From positions 6,169 to 16,670 of the forward strand of contig DAAK01000171.1 of the NCBI GenBank assembly GCA_001701075.1: 10,502 nt of DNA, written 5' to 3'. The stretch is from Bacteroidales bacterium GP3 (GTDB lineage: Bacteria > Bacteroidota > Bacteroidia > Bacteroidales > Muribaculaceae). A model generated the notes under the pieces. The model was not told the origin of the DNA, ran no database searches, and was given only the letters and a program-made list of their open reading frames with translations. The position numbers and the translations under genes are program-made. Shown one piece after another: positions 1-6,900 of the stretch. The first letter of the stretch is position 1; every line of letters starts with the position of its first letter.

Positions 1-321
1 ATATCCGCCGGTAGCCCATATGTAAGGGACGCCCCATCCTCCGAAACCCTTGTCATATCCCGGCAGAGGCCATTTTGCCCATTGGAATCTGGCGCCTACA
101 GATATATAAGGAGCGTTTACAGTGAAATCAAAATATGTATTGTTGAGCACATCTTTTTCGTACTCGCCGGTTTTCTCTCCCTTGAAGTTGTACGGTATAA
201 GGAATTCAGTCTGCACCGAACCGGTTGCCCGTACTTTTTTCAGCCAACTTGAAAAATCCTCCTGCGCATAGGCCCAGGAGGATATGAGAAGGGCTGAGAG
301 TGTCAAGAGTGTCTTTCTCAT
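1..321 (-). CDS. DUF6029 family exported protein, N-terminal part (runs off the window)
   Basis: Only the first 107 codons are present; the gene continues beyond base 1. The start is the ATG at 321, nine bases after the stop of the TlpA-type gene and preceded by a weak purine stretch (AAAGAG). Residues 1-19 (MRKTLLTLSALLISSWAYA) form a signal peptide with a likely cut before Gln20, so the protein leaves the cytoplasm. The mature part resembles my memory of the Bacteroidales DUF6029 family: a TGSVQTEF strand, NNTYFDF, ISVGARFQW, then PLPGYDKGFGGWGVPYIW around residues 79-103. Family members look like outer-membrane beta-barrels, but their function is unknown. The tight spacing to the thioredoxin gene suggests co-transcription and perhaps a folding or redox link, which is inference. 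The export call is firm; the family name is moderately sure. Confidence 0.75.
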   Translation of the reverse strand, partial: MRKTLLTLSALLISSWAYAQEDFSSWLKKVRATGSVQTEFLIPYNFKGEKTGEYEKDVLNNTYFDFTVNAPYISVGARFQWAKWPLPGYDKGFGGWGVPYIWATGGY

Positions 322-330
322 GCTCTTTGA

Positions 331-816
331 TTATTTCATTGCTTTCTTTACGGCCTCGATGATTTCCTCCTCGGCGCCGTCTACATATCCTTGATGATTC
401 CAAACGATATTGCCTTCTCCATCCACTACGAATACATGTGGGGGATCGCTTACTCCAAGCTGGCGCTTGAAGTCGCCGTTAGGGTCAAGGAGCACTTCGT
501 ATTCCCAACCTTTGTTTTCCACGAAAGGTTTCACACGCTGTTCATTCTGAGCTTCGTCGAGGCTTACTGCATATACCTTGACGCCTGTCTCTTCTACCCA
601 TTCGTCGTAAACATCAGCAATTGCCTTGAGCTCGCGGACGCAAGGTTTGCACCAAGTGGCCCAGAAATCGATCACGAAAGGTTTGCCGTCGTTGCTGAGA
701 GTTGAAGTGTCAACTGAATTGCCGTGCATGTCACGGAGCTGCACCTGTGGCAGCGATGCTGATGCCGAAAGGCCAGCTACAGCCACGATTGCAGAAAGTA
801 AAAGTTTTCTAAACAT
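331..816 (-). CDS. TlpA/ResA-type periplasmic thiol-disulfide oxidoreductase
   Basis: This 161-residue protein is a thioredoxin-fold thiol-disulfide oxidoreductase expected in the periplasm. Residues 1-20 (MFRKLLLSAIVAVAGLSASA) are a signal peptide ending in an ASA cleavage site, with no lipobox. The fold begins near residue 22. The active site is WCKPC at 55-59, with redox cysteines Cys56 and Cys59 inside the FWATWCKPC context typical of TlpA/ResA proteins. The cis-proline is probably Pro126, just before the HVFVVD strand. Such proteins usually keep cysteines of exported proteins reduced, or serve cytochrome c maturation; the substrate here is unknown. The ATG at 816 has an AAAGGA ribosome-binding site at 829-824. 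It lies 15 bases after the DUF3127 gene and nine bases before the DUF6029 gene, so the three form one operon. Family assignment is secure; partner is not. Confidence 0.92.
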   Translation of the reverse strand: MFRKLLLSAIVAVAGLSASASLPQVQLRDMHGNSVDTSTLSNDGKPFVIDFWATWCKPCVRELKAIADVYDEWVEETGVKVYAVSLDEAQNEQRVKPFVENKGWEYEVLLDPNGDFKRQLGVSDPPHVFVVDGEGNIVWNHQGYVDGAEEEIIEAVKKAMK

Positions 817-831
817 ATGTCTATCCTTTAA

Positions 832-1347
832 TTAGAAGGGGAGGTCATCGGTTGAGTCGCCAGTGTCATATCCTCCGTCGGAGGCTGGTCCTTGGGGAAA
901 TGATGCGCTTCCAAATGGCTGGGGTGCTTCCTGAGCAGTAGATTGCGGAGCATAAGGCTGCTGAGGAGCGTAAGGTTGCTGCGGTGCATATGGCTGTTGA
1001 GGAGCATATGGCTGCTGCGGATAGCCACCTTGTTGCGGATATCCTCCCTGCTGGGGATAACCACCCTGCATTCCACCCGGTACATACGGACGAACTGCGT
1101 AGCAACTTATATCTGTATACCAACGGTCGTTGAACTCACGGCTTTCGAGGTCGACTGACAATACATAGGAGTTGCCTACTTCAATATTCATTGTGTCTAC
1201 TTTGTCTCCGAAAACGTGAAACTTGACTTTTCGTGGATACTGGCCGAATGTTTCGAGCACCCATTCCTTTTTCTTCCATTCACGCCCTGCTTTCGACATT
1301 CCCGACTGCATGCCAAGGTCGAGTATGATTTTTCCTTCTATTTCCAT
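832..1347 (-). CDS. DUF3127 OB-fold-like protein with Gly/Pro/Gln repeats and an SSB-like C-terminal tip
   Basis: The 171-residue product has no signal peptide and should be cytoplasmic. Residues 1-88 match the DUF3127 family as I remember it: MEIEGKIILDLG, the basic stretch GREWKKKEWVLET, KVKFHVFGDKVD and a closing WYTDISCYAVRPY strand. The family has no established function; its strand order suggests an OB fold. Residues 95-136 are low complexity, three GGYPQQ hexapeptides then four PYAPQQ-like ones. The last residues, DSTDDLPF, copy the acidic DDxPF tip with which single-stranded DNA binding proteins recruit partner enzymes. OB domain, flexible Gly/Pro/Gln linker and acidic tip together repeat the layout of SSB, so a DNA-associated role is a reasonable inference but unproven. 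The gene has its own promoter (1380-1411) and heads the operon with the TlpA-type and DUF6029 genes. The ATG at 1347 begins the conserved domain exactly. Confidence 0.82.
   Translation of the reverse strand: MEIEGKIILDLGMQSGMSKAGREWKKKEWVLETFGQYPRKVKFHVFGDKVDTMNIEVGNSYVLSVDLESREFNDRWYTDISCYAVRPYVPGGMQGGYPQQGGYPQQGGYPQQPYAPQQPYAPQQPYAPQQPYAPQSTAQEAPQPFGSASFPQGPASDGGYDTGDSTDDLPF
940..1065 (-). repeat. In-frame 18-bp repeat tract within the DUF3127 gene
   Basis: Seven 18-base units encode three copies of GGYPQQ followed by four of PYAPQQ (the last ends PYAPQS). Because the unit is a multiple of three, gain or loss of copies would lengthen or shorten the linker between the OB-like domain and the acidic tip without shifting the frame. 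The units differ at some third positions, so they are not perfect copies at DNA level. Confidence 0.85.
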
Positions 1348-1379
1348 GATTCGTTATCGTTGTTTGTTTTTTAAGCCTC

Positions 1380-1411
1380 CAAAGTTAGTCATTTTTGAAT
1401 TATTCTGCAAG
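1380..1411 (-). promoter_or_regulatory. Bacteroidales-type promoter for the DUF3127-TlpA-DUF6029 operon
   Basis: On the minus strand the -7 element TAACTTTG (1387-1380) fits the Bacteroidales consensus TAnnTTTG exactly. CTTG at 1411-1408 gives a three-of-four match to the -33 TTTG, with a 20-base spacer, which is the usual distance. Transcription would begin a few bases below 1380 and leave a leader of about 25-30 bases before the ATG at 1347. The site lies just downstream of a terminator, so it separates two transcription units. Confidence 0.7.
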
Positions 1412-1421
1412 TTTTTTGACG

Positions 1422-1450
1422 AAAAAAAGCGAAGATTGAAAAATCTCCGC
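1422..1450 (-). terminator. Rho-independent terminator ending the efflux-lpxA transcript
   Basis: Read on the minus strand, GCGGAGATT (1450-1442) pairs with AATCTTCGC (1437-1429) in a 9-bp stem with one G-T pair and a TTTC loop. Seven T residues follow directly (1428-1422). It sits about 215 bases below the lpxA stop and immediately above the next promoter, which is where the upstream operon should end. Confidence 0.75.
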
Positions 1451-1470
1451 CCTTCTTCCTTATTATATCC

Positions 1471-1491
1471 CTTGCCTCTTGCCTCTTGACA
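1471..1491. repeat. Short heptamer tandem repeat (CTTGCCT)
   Basis: On the plus strand CTTGCCT (1471-1477) is followed by a second CTTGCCT (1478-1484) and then by CTTGACA (1485-1491), giving two perfect units and one degenerate heptamer. It fills the space between the terminator and the large inverted-repeat element. No function is evident. Confidence 0.6.
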
Positions 1492-1500
1492 TTTATTTAT

Positions 1501-1658
1501 TTAAGTTTCGCAAGCTCAACTTAAGGTTTATAGGTTATAGCGTTATGGGGTTAAATTAATCTAAGTAAAAGATTCCTCAGAATAAATAAATCTCATTATT
1601 CAGATAACCCTATAACCCAATAATCTCATAACCCTCAACTTTCGCTTGCGAAAGTTGA
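1501..1658. repeat. Large imperfect inverted-repeat element with hairpin ends and octamer arrays
   Basis: This fills most of the 316-base gap between lpxA and the DUF3127 gene. The right end is an 11-bp perfect palindrome (1635-1645 with 1648-1658, TT loop) containing TCAACTTTCGC. The left end is a weaker hairpin, TTAAGTT (1501-1507) with AACTTAA (1518-1524), sharing the core TTTCGCAAG. Inside, the right arm is four tandem octamers: ATAACCCT, ATAACCCA, ATAATCTC, ATAACCCT (1604-1635). The left arm (1524-1560) holds degenerate copies of the complement AGGGTTAT. By hand count 26 of 37 positions pair between 1524-1560 and 1598-1634 without gaps. The spacer is 1561-1597, and AT-rich ATTTATTT-like blocks flank both sides. 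It could be a REP- or MITE-like dispersed element or a transcript-end structure. I see no reading frame or transposase in it. Confidence 0.7.
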
Positions 1659-1663
1659 ATTAT

Positions 1664-2461
1664 TTATTCAAAGTCTTCAAAATTCACCTTCGCGGCTATG
1701 TCGTAGTGCATGCGTTTCAAGAATGAAAGTATGTTTCTTCTCTCCTCTCCATCTTCCACATCCTCGCAAATTCTCCTGCAAGCATGATGTAGGGCTACAT
1801 TTGTCTGATAGATATGGCGATAACATTTTGCAATGTCGTCTATCTTTTCGTCTGACATACCGGATCGCCCTAAGACGAAAGCATTTACACCGAAATAGGA
1901 GATTGGGTTATGGGCCATCACGACATATGGAGGCACATTACCCGTCACACGGCAACCACCCTTCACGAGCACGTAGTCGCCTACTTCGTATCCTTCATGC
2001 ACGAGTGCTCCAGAAGAGAAGATGCAGCAATCTCCGATCTTGCAGTCTCCGGCTACCTTCACCCCGTTGCCGAGCACACATTTATTGCCTATCGAAGAGT
2101 CATGACCGATGTGCGACTGCGCCATGATACAGCTTCCGCTGCCTACCTTTGTCGCTTTCCCTTCGTGGATGCTACGGTTGATGATCACTTGCTCACGTAT
2201 TTTGTTGTCATCTCCGATGATCACATACGATTCCTCACCCTTCCAGCGGAAATCCTGAGGGGTAGCTGCTATGATGCACCCTTCATAAATACGGTTGTTT
2301 TTCCCTATTCTTGCTCCTGAAAGGATGCTGGTGTGGGAGTGGATGAAGCAATTGTCGCCGATCTCCACGTTACGGTCGATATATACGAATGCTCCAACTG
2401 TGACATTATCGCCCAGTTTTGCTTCGGGATGCACGAATGCCAATGGTGATATATTATTCAT
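1664..2461 (-). CDS. lpxA: UDP-N-acetylglucosamine O-acyltransferase (LpxA)
   Basis: LpxA moves a 3-hydroxyacyl chain from acyl carrier protein to the 3-OH of UDP-GlcNAc in the cytoplasm, the first step of lipid A synthesis. The 265-residue length is normal. The N-terminal two thirds is a left-handed beta-helix of hexapeptide repeats, for example VTVGAF, VEIGDN, ARIGKN. Hallmarks are the IAATPQDFRWKGE loop near 64-76, the general base His120 in SHIGHDSSIG (E. coli His125), a GGCRVTGNVPPYV turn at 168-180 and the FGVN motif at 190-193. The C-terminal 70 residues are helical. By manual alignment E. coli Glu200 and Arg205 correspond to Phe195 and Ser200. lpxD, lpxC and fabZ, frequent neighbours elsewhere, are absent, so this may be a second LpxA copy or a relocated gene. 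It follows the outer-membrane channel gene after 68 bases of mostly heptamer repeats; no promoter is visible. Confidence 0.9.
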   Translation of the reverse strand: MNNISPLAFVHPEAKLGDNVTVGAFVYIDRNVEIGDNCFIHSHTSILSGARIGKNNRIYEGCIIAATPQDFRWKGEESYVIIGDDNKIREQVIINRSIHEGKATKVGSGSCIMAQSHIGHDSSIGNKCVLGNGVKVAGDCKIGDCCIFSSGALVHEGYEVGDYVLVKGGCRVTGNVPPYVVMAHNPISYFGVNAFVLGRSGMSDEKIDDIAKCYRHIYQTNVALHHACRRICEDVEDGEERRNILSFLKRMHYDIAAKVNFEDFE

Positions 2462-2463
2462 AG

Positions 2464-2519
2464 TTTTCAGTTTTCAGTTTTCAGATGTCAGTTTTTAGTC
2501 TTCAGTCTTCAGATGTCAG
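2464..2519 (-). repeat. Heptamer tandem array in the lpxA leader
   Basis: On the minus strand eight 7-base units run without interruption to within two bases of the lpxA ATG: CTGACAT, CTGAAGA, CTGAAGA, CTAAAAA, CTGACAT, then three perfect CTGAAAA. A final CT touches the start codon. The array takes up 56 of the 68 bases between the outer-membrane channel gene and lpxA and leaves no canonical Shine-Dalgarno site and no TTTG-type promoter element. It resembles short tandemly repeated repetitive sequences in other bacteria; whether copy number affects lpxA translation is unknown. Confidence 0.9.
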
Positions 2520-2529
2520 ACTGATAGTA

Positions 2530-3903
2530 TTATCTTCCGCCCCCTACGGCTTGATAAAGGCTGATGAGTGCGGATGTGTGGGCATACCAGCTGCTGAGAC
2601 TTGCAAGCTGAGCCTGAAGCAGACTGCTGCGTGCTGTCAGCACCTCAAGATAGCTTGTGTGATGATTCAGAATGAAAAGCTCGTTGGTGTATTCTACAGA
2701 TTTTTCAAGTTCCTTCACCTGAAGGTCGACAAGACGCTTCTTTTCAGAGCTTTTGTCAATCTTCACAAGGGCATCGCTCACATCAGCGGCTGCCGTCATC
2801 ACTGCGTTCTCAAAGTTATTGAGTGCCTGTTCCTGCTGTGCTTTGGCTACTTTCAATTGCGCTATGTTCTGGCCACGCGAGAAGAGGGGAGCGGTGAGTG
2901 AACCGGCAAGCTGGATAAACCATTTCCCTGGATTGGCAATCATGGATCCAAGAAGATTGGTGAAGCCTCCTTGTGCGGAAATTGCTATCGATGGATAGAA
3001 ATTAGCGTGAGCAGAGCTTACGGTGTAGAAGGCTGTGGCCAGGCCTCTTTCAGCGGCTGCAACGTCAGGGCGAGTGGCGAGATAGCTCATAGGTACTCCC
3101 TTCACTGCCTCTTCAGGGAGGGCAATGTCAAGGATTGAGCTTACTTCCCACTCGGTAGGATAAGTGTTGAGAAGCACTGAAAGTGAATTGTTGACCACTG
3201 TGATTTGCTGCTCGAGGTCTGGTATCGAGGCAAGGATGTTGTAGTAGTTGGCACGGCTCTGCACCACTGCAGCTTCTGTTGTGCTGCCTGCTTGCTTAAG
3301 TTGCTCCATAGTGGCCACCTGGTCTTTCCATATTTCAGCAGTTCGCTTCGAAAGGTCGAGCTGTTGATGAAGAAGCACGAGGGAATAGTAGGTCGAGGCA
3401 ACTCCGGTGACTATCTGTGAGCGCACTGCTTGCTCATATGCCTGTGTCTGCTCTACACTTGCTTTGGCACCTCTCTTGCGGTTGAGGATTTTCCCAAATG
3501 CGTCAATCTCCCAGTTGGCAGCCAATGGGAGCGAATAGCTCCAGTTCATATGGCTTCCATCATATGAGGCAGACCCTCCGTTAGGGGTAAAGGCAAGCGA
3601 CGGAAGATAAGAAAGCTTGGCTCCCTGAAGCTGGGCCTTAGCCATTTCCACATTCAGGCGTGCATTATCAAGACTTGTGTTGTTGTCAAGAGCTTTCTCT
3701 ATGTATCCTTGGAGTATCGGGTCGGTGAATATGTCGCGCCAGCCCATGTAGGCCAGGCCTGTGGAGTCTTGATTCTCCACAGCCTGACGATATTCGGCAG
3801 CCACCGCATTATCCTGCGGCAGTTCATATTTATTGTAGATGTGGCAGCTGCTCATCATCAGGGCAAGTGCCGACATGAATGTTATTTTTATGATTTTGTT
3901 CAT
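2530..3903 (-). CDS. NodT/OprM-type outer-membrane efflux channel lipoprotein
   Basis: This is the TolC-like exit duct of the tripartite pump, predicted in the outer membrane with a long periplasmic alpha-barrel. The ATG at 3903 was chosen because it yields a lipoprotein signal, MNKIIKITFMSALALMMSSC, with acylated Cys20, and lies four bases after the pump gene stop. A longer open frame to 4017 only overlaps the pump gene. The 457-residue length is typical. The two family repeats are visible: GWRDIFTDPILQGYIEKAL near 54-72 with KLSYLPSLAF at 96-105 in the first, and LATRPDVAAAERGLATA with ANFYPSIAIS in the second. The protein ends LYQAVGGGR, a common ending for this family. Substrates cannot be read from the sequence. 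It is the third gene of the efflux operon. Confidence 0.95.
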   Translation of the reverse strand: MNKIIKITFMSALALMMSSCHIYNKYELPQDNAVAAEYRQAVENQDSTGLAYMGWRDIFTDPILQGYIEKALDNNTSLDNARLNVEMAKAQLQGAKLSYLPSLAFTPNGGSASYDGSHMNWSYSLPLAANWEIDAFGKILNRKRGAKASVEQTQAYEQAVRSQIVTGVASTYYSLVLLHQQLDLSKRTAEIWKDQVATMEQLKQAGSTTEAAVVQSRANYYNILASIPDLEQQITVVNNSLSVLLNTYPTEWEVSSILDIALPEEAVKGVPMSYLATRPDVAAAERGLATAFYTVSSAHANFYPSIAISAQGGFTNLLGSMIANPGKWFIQLAGSLTAPLFSRGQNIAQLKVAKAQQEQALNNFENAVMTAAADVSDALVKIDKSSEKKRLVDLQVKELEKSVEYTNELFILNHHTSYLEVLTARSSLLQAQLASLSSWYAHTSALISLYQAVGGGR

Positions 3904-3907
3904 AGCG

Positions 3908-6900
3908 TTATTCTCTATTGAGGTTGTACTGTTCGAGCTCGCTCTTGATCTTAGTGTTGTCTTTGTCGCTCCACTTCTGAGGTGTGAATTTCTCCTGAAG
4001 GGTCTGGAATGCCACAAAGAGTGCCGGCACCACGAGAACCTGGAGTATCATACCGATGAGCATACCGCCTACTGCGCCCGTTCCAAGAGCTTGGTTGCCG
4101 TTTGCGCCCGCTCCTGTGGCAAACATCAGCGGAAGAAGACCGATGATAAGGGCCAACGATGTCATGAGGATCGGTCGCAGACGTGCTTCTGCACCCTGAA
4201 TGGCAGATTTCACGATACTCATGCCGGTGCGACGGCGGTCAAGGGCATATTCCACGATAAGGATGGCGTTCTTGGCCAAAAGACCGATAAGCATAATGAG
4301 CGCAATTTGCAGATAAATATTATTTGCAATGTCGCGGAAATGGGCGAAGATGAAGGTGCCCATAAGTCCGAACGGCACTGAGAGAATCACCGCCCACGGC
4401 AGCAGGTAACTTTCATACTGTGCTGAGAGGATGAGGTAGACAAACGTAAGGATAAGCAAGAAGATCATGCCTGTGCCGCTGCTTCCAGAAGCTTCCTCAC
4501 GGCTCATGCCGGAGTATTCGAAGTCATAGCCACGTGGAAGTGTCTCCGCGGCCACACGCTCGATAGCCTGAAGTGCCTGACCGGATGAGAAGCCATCGGC
4601 CGGTGTGCCTGTCACCTGGATGGAGGTAAACATATTGAATCGGTTGATGATATCCGGTCCGTAGATACGCTTCAGTTGCACGAAGTTGTCGATCGGGGCC
4701 ATCTCGTTGCCGTTTCTCACTTTTATCTGCTTCAATGTCTCAGGACTGACACGCGCATCAGGAGAGGCCTGCATCATCACGCGATAAAGCTTGCCGTAAG
4801 AGTTGAAGTTTGAGATATACATACCTCCATAATAGCCCTGAAGCGTTGAGAGAATTGCATTTTGTGTCAATCCCGCTTGCTTCACTTTCGGCACATCTAT
4901 TTCTACCAGATATTGTGGGAAAGTTGGGTTAAATGTTGAATATGCCATCTGTATTTCCGGCTGTGCGTTGAGCACACCGATGAATTTCTGGTAGACGGCG
5001 AAGAAATCGTCGAGCGAACCGCCTGTCTTGTCTTCAAGCTTAAGCTCAAAACCGTTGGTTGCTGAGTAGCCGGAGATCATAGGTGGCTGGAAAAACATTA
5101 TGTTTGCATCCTTTATCGTAGAGCTCTTGGCAAATAGCTGCTGAATGACTCCAGCTGCAGATTGACCGGGTTTCTTACGTTCGTCCCATGGCTTGAGCTT
5201 GATGATGAATGAGCCGTAGGTGTTGCCCTGGCCGCCGATGAAGGAGTAGCCTGTGATGGCTGTGCGGCTCTTGACTTCAGGTATCGACCCAATCAGAGAG
5301 TCCATTTCATCCATCACTGCCTGTGTGCGCTCTTGTGAAGTAGCTGGAGGCATTGTGACGGCACCCATGATCGTACCTGTGTCTTCAGTAGGCACAAGTC
5401 CCGTCGGAGTGATGTTCATCAGCCATACAAGGATCCCTATTGCTGCTGCAACAGTGCCAAAAGACACTATCTTATGGTTGATAAACCATTTTGTGGCTTT
5501 CTTGTATTTTGATAGCAATGCGTCGAAAGTGACGTTAAACCAGTAGAAGAACCTTTGAAGCAGATTCATCTTCTCCTTCCTTTCTTCCTTCTTGCTTTCT
5601 ACGTCATATCCTCCAAGCGGATCTTCATCTCCTTCTTCCCTCTTATGCGGCTTAAGGAAGAGGGCACAAAGGGCAGGGGAGAGAGTAAGTGCGTTGACAG
5701 CGGAAAGTCCGATTGCCATCGCCATTGTCAGACCGAACTGACGGTAGAAAATACCGGAAGTTCCTCCGAGGAAAGACACTGGGATGAACACGAGCATCAT
5801 CACGAGTGTGATTGATACAAGTGCCGATCCTATCTCACTCATTGCGTCGATAGAGGCCTTACGTGCTGATTTATAGCCCTGGTCGAGCTTCGCATGCACC
5901 GCCTCCACGACGACTATCGCATCATCGACCACAATCGCTATCGCAAGCACGAGAGCTGAAAGGGTCAGAAGGTTGATGGTGAAGCCGAATATATAAAGGA
6001 GGAAGAATGTGCCGATAAGTGCCACAGGAATGGCGATCATCGGTATGAGTGTCGAACGGAAGTCTTGCAGGAAGATAAACACCACGATAAATACGAGGAT
6101 GAATGCCTCGATAAGGGTCTTGATCACCTCATGAATGGATGCGAAGAGGAAGTCGTTGACGCTCATGGCTGTCTCTATGACAAGTCCCTTCGGCAAGTCT
6201 TTACGGGCGCGATCCTGAAGTTTTTCGATGTTCTTGATTACTTCCGTTGCGTTTGATCCGGCTGACTGGAAGATGATGGCCGCAGATCCTAAGTGCCCGT
6301 TATCACGGTTGGCAAAGCCATAGCTGAGTTTGCCAAGCTCTACTTCCGCTACGTCTCCAAGTCGAAGGATCTCGCCATCTTTGGTGGCGCGGATCACGAT
6401 GTCTTCAAATTCCGAAGCATCTTGCAGTCGACCCTTGTAGCGCATTGTGTATTGGAAAGTCTGGTTGCCCTGCTCTCCGAAGCTACCTGGTGCAGCTTCG
6501 ATATTTTGCTCTGCAAGGGCAGCTGTGATATCCGATGGCATCAGTCCATACTGTGCCATTACGTCTGGCTTCAGCCATACGCGCATTGAATAGTCTGCAC
6601 CGAATGCCATAGCCTCGCCTACGCCGGATACACGCTTGATCTCCGGAATGATGTTTATCGACATATAGTTGTCGATAAACTGGCTTGTGTAGGTGTCAGT
6701 CTCGTCATAGAGCGACATTACCATAAGCATGGAGCTCTGGCGCTTCTGTGTGATGACACCTACTTGGTTCACTTCTGCCGGAAGGAAGGCCGCTGCTTTA
6801 GCCACACGGTTCTGAACATCTACAGCTGCCATGTCCGGGTCCATTCCTTGTTTGAAATACACCTGAATTGATGCCGATCCATTGTTGGATGCCGACGACA

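Noticed and set aside
828..1123. Alternative minus-strand frames over the DUF3127 repeat region
   Set aside because: They are shifted readings of the 18-base repeat tract; the DUF3127 frame explains the region with a conserved domain.
1635..1658. Perfect hairpin as the lpxA terminator
   Set aside because: The stem is strong, but on the minus strand it is followed by AGGGTTATGAG rather than a T tract. The hairpin with seven T residues at 1422-1450 is a far better candidate.
1348..1663. Small RNA or tRNA gene in the long intergenic gap
   Set aside because: I found no cloverleaf, no riboswitch-like core and no promoter pointing into the inverted-repeat element; repeat structure explains the pairing.
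2464..2519. CRISPR array
   Set aside because: The units are only 7 bases with no spacers and no cas genes nearby; this is a simple tandem repeat.
3904..4017. N-terminal extension of the outer-membrane channel gene starting at 4017
   Set aside because: The extra 38 residues overlap the pump gene, are rich in Arg and Ser and are unlike a signal peptide. The ATG at 3903 gives a proper lipoprotein signal.
3839..4381. Plus-strand open frame of 180 codons
   Set aside because: It lies wholly opposite the pump and channel genes, has no recognisable domain and is rich in Cys/His as antisense frames often are. Other plus-strand frames are rejected for the same reason.
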